Source of the DNA: an uncultured delta proteobacterium
GTDB taxonomy: Bacteria; Myxococcota_A; Polyangia; Polyangiales; Polyangiaceae
DNA length: 11,323 bases
Assembly (NCBI GenBank): GCA_903893335.1
Contig: CAITLX010000173.1
Location: 1 to 11,323, forward strand
Direction: 5' to 3'
Under the pieces are notes generated by a model, which worked only from the letters and a program-made list of their open reading frames with translations, made no database searches and was not told where the DNA came from. Made by a program: the position numbers and the translations under genes. Below, piece by piece: positions 7,176 through 11,323 of this stretch. Position 1 is the stretch's first letter. Every line of letters starts with the position of its first letter.

Positions 7176-10100
7176 GTGGCGCACCAGGCATGGAACGACG
7201 CGGTGGAGCTGACCCCGGCGCGCACCTGGCTGCTCGAGGCCAGCGCGGGTACGGGAAAGACGTACCAGATTGCCACGCTCGTCGTGCGCCTCGTCGCCGA
7301 GTACGGCGTGGCGATCGACCGCATCCTGGTGGTGACCTTCACCCACGCGGCGACCGGGGAGCTGAAGGACCGCGTGCGGCGCCGGCTCACCGCCGCGCGC
7401 GACGCGCTGCAGGCCGACGCGGCTCCCGCGGGCGACCCGGTGCTCGTGCGGCTCTGGGAGCGCCCCGCCCCAGATCGCGCGGAGTTCGCGCGGCGGCTCG
7501 ACCGCGCGGTGCGCGCGTTCGACACCGCGCCGATCTCGACGATCCACGGCTTCTCGCAGCGCGCGCTCGACGAGCTCGCGTTCGACACGGGGCAGGACGC
7601 CGGCCTCGAGCTGCTCGGCGACAAGGACGACGTCGTCGCGCGCGTGGTCGACGACACGATCGCGCTGCTCTGGAGCGAGCTCGACGCAGCGGGCGCGGCG
7701 CTGGCCAGAGAGGCGGGCGTGACGCGCGGGGCGCTGGTCGCGGTCGCCAAGGCCATGTCGGGCGCGGCGGAGCCGAGGGTCGTGCCCGCGGTCGAGGGGC
7801 TCGCGCCGAGCGCCGACCTCGCCGCGACGGTCGCGCGCATGGCGGCCGACCTGCCCGGTGCGCTCGCGGCGTTCGCGACGACCGCGCGGTGGCGCGTCGA
7901 GCGCGAGATCGAGCGGCGTCGCGCGCTCACCTTCGATGCGATGCTCTCGCGGCTCGCCGACCGCGTGCAGGGGCCCGACGGGCGGCCGACCGAGGTCGCC
8001 GAGCGGCTGCGCGAGCGCTACGACGCGGTGCTCGTCGACGAGTTCCAGGACACCGACAGCGCGCAGTGGAAGGTCATGCGCGCGGCGTTCGACGGCCACT
8101 CCCACCTGTTTCTCATCGGGGACCCGAAGCAGGCCATCTACGCGTTCCGCGGCGCCGACGTGCACGTCTACCTCAGCGCCGCCGAGACGGTCGGCGAGGC
8201 GACGCACCGCACGCTGACGATCAACTGGCGGTCGGACCCAGCCGCGGTGCAGGCGATGAACGCCCTCTGGCGCAAGGGCTCGCACGCGTTCGAGCAGGAC
8301 CGCATCGACTACGTCGAGGTCGACGCCGCCGAGAAGGCCTCGCGCGTCGCGCCGAGCGGGCCCGGTCTCGACCTGCGGTGGCTCGACGCGTCGTCCGTGG
8401 GGGGCGACGTCGGCACCGCGCTCGCCAAGAAGCCCTACGGCCTGGCGGCGCGCGCGGCTGCGCGCGAGGTCGTCCGGCTGCTCGGCTCGGGCACCACCCT
8501 CGCCGTCGGCGGCGAGCCTCGCCCCCTCGGGCCGGGCGACCTCGCCGTGCTGGTCGCGGCGCACCACGAGGGCGCGGCGGTGCGGCGCGAGCTCTCCCGC
8601 GTCGGGGTGCCCTCGGTGACGGCGTCGGCGGGCTCGGTGCTCGAGACGCCGGTCGCGACCTGGCTGGCCGACTGGCTCGACGCGGTCGCCGGCGCGGGGC
8701 GCGACCGGGCGGCGCGACGCGCGGTGGTGACGCCGCTCTTCGGCTGGACGGCGCCCGAGCTGGCCTGGGCGCTCGCCGCTGCCGACGTCGGGCGCGCGGG
8801 TGTCGAGGCGCGCCCCGCGGACGTGCGCGAGCGCGACTGGAACGCGTGGACCGAGCGCCTGCGCGACGCGGCCGAGCGCTGGCACCGGCTGGGCTTCGCC
8901 GGCGTGTTCGATCGCGAGGCGAGCGAGGGGGGCATCGTCGAGCAGCTGCTGCGCATCGCCGAGGGGGAGCGGCACGCGACCGATCTCCGCCACCTCTACG
9001 AGCTGCTGCACGCCGAGGAGCGCGTGCGGCGCTGCGGCCCCGGCGCGCTCGCGACCTGGCTGCGCGGCCACGCGGCCGAGGAGGCCGCGGGCTCCGACGA
9101 CCGCAAGCAGCGGCTCGAGAGCGACGCGCGCGCGGTGAAGATCGAGACCATCCACGCGAGCAAGGGGCTCGAGTACCCCGTGGTGCTCCTGCCCTTCGCG
9201 TGGAACGCGAAGAGCACGAGCGCGAAGCCTGGCCCGATCACCGTGCGCGGCGCGACCGGGCTCGAGCTGCACTTCGCGGCCAAGGGCACCCCCGAGCGCG
9301 AGGTGGCCGCCGACGCAGCCGCCGAGGAGCAGCGGCGCGAGTCGTTCCGCCTGCTGTACGTCGCGCTCACCCGCGCGCGTCACCGCACGATCGCCTGGTA
9401 CGGCCCGCTCGGCACGGCGGGCAAATCGACGAGCGCGACCCCGCTCGGTCGTCTGCTGATGCGCGGCGCGACGCGCACCGGCTTCGACGACGCCGACACG
9501 CTCGTGTTCCCCACCAAGGGGGAGTCGGACACGTGGCCCGTCGCGCGGGCTCGGCTCGACGCGCTCGCGGAGCGCTCGGGCGACACCATCGCGTGGCAGA
9601 CCGAGGCCCCCCCGTCGGGCTCGCCTCCGCGCTGGGTGGGCGCCGAGGGGCAGGCGCCGGACTTCGCGGCGGCGCGGTGGCCGGCCGATCGCGCGAGCAT
9701 CGGCAGCCCCTGGATCGTCACCAGCTTCAGCGGGCTGCACGGCGCCGCGTCGGTCGACCCGAACGAGCGCCTGCGCGCCGACGAGCCTCCGGTGGGCGAG
9801 GCGGCGGGCGCGGGGGATGCCGACGCCGACGTCGTGCCGCTGCCCGATCCGCCGCTCGACGCGAGTGTGCGCGCCGACCTGCCGCGGCTCGGGCTCGGGG
9901 GTGGCAAGGCCTACGGGACGTGGGTGCACGCGGTGTTCGAGCACCTCGACTTCACGACCGGCGGCGAGAAGGGGGTGGCGACCGAGCCCTCCACGCGCGA
10001 CCTCGTCGAGCGCCTCGGCGCGCCGCTCGGCGTCTGGGACCACGCCGCGGCGCGCGACGAGATCGTCGCCTGCCTCCCCGCGCTGCTCGACACGCCGCTC

Positions 10101-10823
10101 GACGCGGTGGGCGCGGGCGGCGTCGACGTGGTCCGCGGGCTCGCGCCGGGCTTCTCGCTGCGCCGCGTGCTCGGCGCCGATCGGCTCGACGAGGTGACGT
10201 TCGATCTTCGCCTCGGCGCGGGCAACGCGTGGCGGCGCGCGGCGGGCGAGCGACCGACCGAGGCCGAGCACCACGCGGGGCGCGTCGATCCGGGCGCGGT
10301 GTACGACGCCATCCTGGGGCGCCCCGCTGCGCCCGCGTTCGTCTGCCAGGCATGGCTCGACGGTCAGCGCGCGCGCCGCTCCGACGGCAAGGCGCTGATG
10401 GGGCGCATCGCGGGCATCCTCACCGGATCGATCGATCTCGTCTTCCGCTCTGCCGACCCCGCGACGGGGCGCGCGCGCTATTTCCTCGCCGACTACAAGA
10501 CCAACCGCATCCGCAAGTCGCTGCCCGGCCACTACACCGGCGCGTGGCTCGGCTGGGAGATGTCGCGCATGGGCTACCCGCTGCAGTCGCTGCTCTACAC
10601 GCTCGCGCTGCACCGGCACCTGCGCACGCGCCTGCGCGACTACGACTACGACGCCGACGTCGGCGGCTACTTCTACCTCTTCCTGCGCGGCATGGCGGGC
10701 CCCGACACCCCGCGCGACCTCGCGACGGGGCGCTGCCTCGGGGTGCTCGGCGACCGCTGGCCGCGCGAGGTCATCGAGGGGCTCGACCGCGCGCTCGACG
10801 GCGCGTCGGCGGAGGCCACATGA
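7176..10823 (+). CDS. recB: RecBCD exodeoxyribonuclease V, beta subunit RecB (helicase-nuclease)
   Basis: RecB is the 3'-5' SF1 helicase and the only nuclease of RecBCD; in E. coli it also loads RecA. This 1215-residue protein is close to E. coli RecB (about 1180). The helicase motifs are intact: Walker A ASAGTGKT with Lys28 (E. coli Lys29), FTHAAT as motif Ia, VDEFQDTD (Asp288-Glu289), IGDPKQAIYAFRGAD as motif III, NWRS as motif IV, HASKGLEYPVV near residue 660 as motif V, and LLYVALTRARHR as motif VI. The nuclease domain keeps GTWVHAVFEHLD (His918), GSIDLVF (Asp1087) and ADYKTNR (Asp1106, Lys1108), matching E. coli His956, Asp1067, Asp1080 and Lys1082, so both activities should be present. 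The segment at roughly 760-910, between helicase and nuclease, is Pro/Ala/Asp-rich and probably a linker. GTG 7176 was chosen for its ribosome site; GTG 7170 is the alternative. The TGA overlaps the recD ATG (ATGA). Confidence 0.97.
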   Translation: MAHQAWNDAVELTPARTWLLEASAGTGKTYQIATLVVRLVAEYGVAIDRILVVTFTHAATGELKDRVRRRLTAARDALQADAAPAGDPVLVRLWERPAPDRAEFARRLDRAVRAFDTAPISTIHGFSQRALDELAFDTGQDAGLELLGDKDDVVARVVDDTIALLWSELDAAGAALAREAGVTRGALVAVAKAMSGAAEPRVVPAVEGLAPSADLAATVARMAADLPGALAAFATTARWRVEREIERRRALTFDAMLSRLADRVQGPDGRPTEVAERLRERYDAVLVDEFQDTDSAQWKVMRAAFDGHSHLFLIGDPKQAIYAFRGADVHVYLSAAETVGEATHRTLTINWRSDPAAVQAMNALWRKGSHAFEQDRIDYVEVDAAEKASRVAPSGPGLDLRWLDASSVGGDVGTALAKKPYGLAARAAAREVVRLLGSGTTLAVGGEPRPLGPGDLAVLVAAHHEGAAVRRELSRVGVPSVTASAGSVLETPVATWLADWLDAVAGAGRDRAARRAVVTPLFGWTAPELAWALAAADVGRAGVEARPADVRERDWNAWTERLRDAAERWHRLGFAGVFDREASEGGIVEQLLRIAEGERHATDLRHLYELLHAEERVRRCGPGALATWLRGHAAEEAAGSDDRKQRLESDARAVKIETIHASKGLEYPVVLLPFAWNAKSTSAKPGPITVRGATGLELHFAAKGTPEREVAADAAAEEQRRESFRLLYVALTRARHRTIAWYGPLGTAGKSTSATPLGRLLMRGATRTGFDDADTLVFPTKGESDTWPVARARLDALAERSGDTIAWQTEAPPSGSPPRWVGAEGQAPDFAAARWPADRASIGSPWIVTSFSGLHGAASVDPNERLRADEPPVGEAAGAGDADADVVPLPDPPLDASVRADLPRLGLGGGKAYGTWVHAVFEHLDFTTGGEKGVATEPSTRDLVERLGAPLGVWDHAAARDEIVACLPALLDTPLDAVGAGGVDVVRGLAPGFSLRRVLGADRLDEVTFDLRLGAGNAWRRAAGERPTEAEHHAGRVDPGAVYDAILGRPAAPAFVCQAWLDGQRARRSDGKALMGRIAGILTGSIDLVFRSADPATGRARYFLADYKTNRIRKSLPGHYTGAWLGWEMSRMGYPLQSLLYTLALHRHLRTRLRDYDYDADVGGYFYLFLRGMAGPDTPRDLATGRCLGVLGDRWPREVIEGLDRALDGASAEAT
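10811..10815 (+). promoter_or_regulatory. Ribosome binding site of recD
   Basis: GGAGG inside the last recB codons stands 4 bases before the recD ATG at 10820. It is slightly close but strong, and with the ATGA overlap it supports coupled translation of recB and recD. Confidence 0.6.
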
Positions 10824-11323
10824 GCGCGGCGTTCGTGCGGCGGGCGCAGCCCTTCGTCGACGCGGGCGTGCTCGCGCACGAGGACGTCTACGCGGTGTCG
10901 CTCGTCGCGCCGCGCTTCGGCGAGCGCGACCTCGAGCGCATGCTCGCGCTCGCGTTCGCGGTGCGCGCCCCGCGCACGGGGGCCGCGGGCGTGTGTCTGG
11001 GGCAGGTGCGCGCGCGCGTCGGCGACGAGCTTGCGCTGCGCGGCGCGTGGGCGTCGGCGCCCACCGACGACGCCGCGGGCACCGACGAGGCAGACGAGCC
11101 GCTCGCGCCGCTGCCCTGGCCCGACGACGCCAAGGGCTGGGAGGCGGCCGCGCTCGGGTCGCCCATGGTGAGCGCCGACGGACGCGAGGGGGACCGCCCC
11201 TTCGTCGCGCAGCGGCTCGCCGACGGCTCGACGCTGCTGCTCACGCTGCGCCTGCACGACGAGCAGCGGCGGGTCGCCGCCTCGCTGCGCGCGCGCGCGG
11301 CCGATCCCTTCGCCGACGGGGCG
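10820..11323 (+). CDS. recD: RecBCD exodeoxyribonuclease V, alpha subunit RecD, N-terminal part (cut by window edge)
   Basis: RecD is the 5'-3' SF1B helicase of RecBCD and, in E. coli, controls its nuclease activity and response to Chi. Only the first 168 residues are in the window, covering the RecD N-terminal domain. Characteristic features are an opening AHEDVYAVSLVAPRFGE segment, an alpha-helical stretch with LGQV where the family shows short conserved blocks, and an LGSPMVSADG ... DRPFVAQRL ... TLRLHDEQRRVAASL pattern matching the strand-and-helix region before the helicase core. The Walker A motif is expected to lie just past the edge and cannot be checked. An Asp/Ala/Glu-rich stretch at about residues 80-95 is probably a variable loop. 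The identification rests on this domain together with its place directly behind recB, with an ATGA overlap, as in the common recC-recB-recD order. Confidence 0.9.
   Translation, partial: MSAAFVRRAQPFVDAGVLAHEDVYAVSLVAPRFGERDLERMLALAFAVRAPRTGAAGVCLGQVRARVGDELALRGAWASAPTDDAAGTDEADEPLAPLPWPDDAKGWEAAALGSPMVSADGREGDRPFVAQRLADGSTLLLTLRLHDEQRRVAASLRARAADPFADGA

Noticed and set aside
3508..7191. 1227-codon minus-strand open frame opposite recC
   Set aside because: Long antisense frames are expected at this GC content. The translation is Arg/His/Ala-rich filler, while the plus strand is recognisable RecC throughout.
6702..10619. 1305-codon minus-strand open frame opposite recB
   Set aside because: It covers recB, which carries all helicase and nuclease motifs. 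The antisense translation is Arg-rich with no domain-like pattern.
3646..11323. E. coli-type Chi sites (GCTGGTGG)
   Set aside because: None was noticed by eye on either strand, and the octamer is not established for this lineage, so nothing is claimed.

Overview
This is a very GC-rich window. Hand counts give 46 of 60 G+C in a coding line (4381-4440) against 39 and 40 of 60 in the two lines between the divergent genes (1501-1620), and third codon positions are almost all G or C inside genes. The composition, GTG starts, gene-dense layout and protein style suggest a high-GC bacterium. My best guess is a myxobacterium-like Myxococcota (Polyangiales type), but this is inference: there is no rRNA or other marker, and a high-GC actinobacterium is not formally excluded.

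Layout. (1) Positions 1-1470, minus strand: a DUF2779-family protein that runs off the left edge just short of its expected end. It combines a PD-(D/E)XK nuclease core, a four-cysteine set of iron-sulphur type and a DEDD-like exonuclease domain. (2) Positions 1471-1722: a divergent intergenic region with relaxed composition and a few short inverted repeats. (3) Positions 1723-1971: a small plus-strand gene of unknown function with a strong ribosome binding site. (4) Positions 1997-3649: a NERD-nuclease plus superfamily 1 helicase fusion. (5) Positions 3646-7173 recC, 7176-10823 recB, and 10820 to the right edge recD (N-terminal 168 residues only).

The NERD-helicase, recC, recB and recD genes are packed with 4-base start/stop overlaps or an almost touching junction, which indicates one translationally coupled operon. 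RecB keeps its Walker A and B motifs and the nuclease residues equivalent to the E. coli catalytic set, so the window encodes an apparently active RecBCD helicase-nuclease for double-strand-break processing and degradation of foreign linear DNA. The unusual part is the company it keeps. A second helicase-nuclease (NERD-SF1) is fused into the front of the operon, and a dual-nuclease DUF2779 protein is transcribed divergently from it. A shared role in DNA end processing, repair or phage defence is a reasonable inference but is not shown by sequence alone. I see no mobile elements, RNA genes, CRISPR arrays or long repeats.
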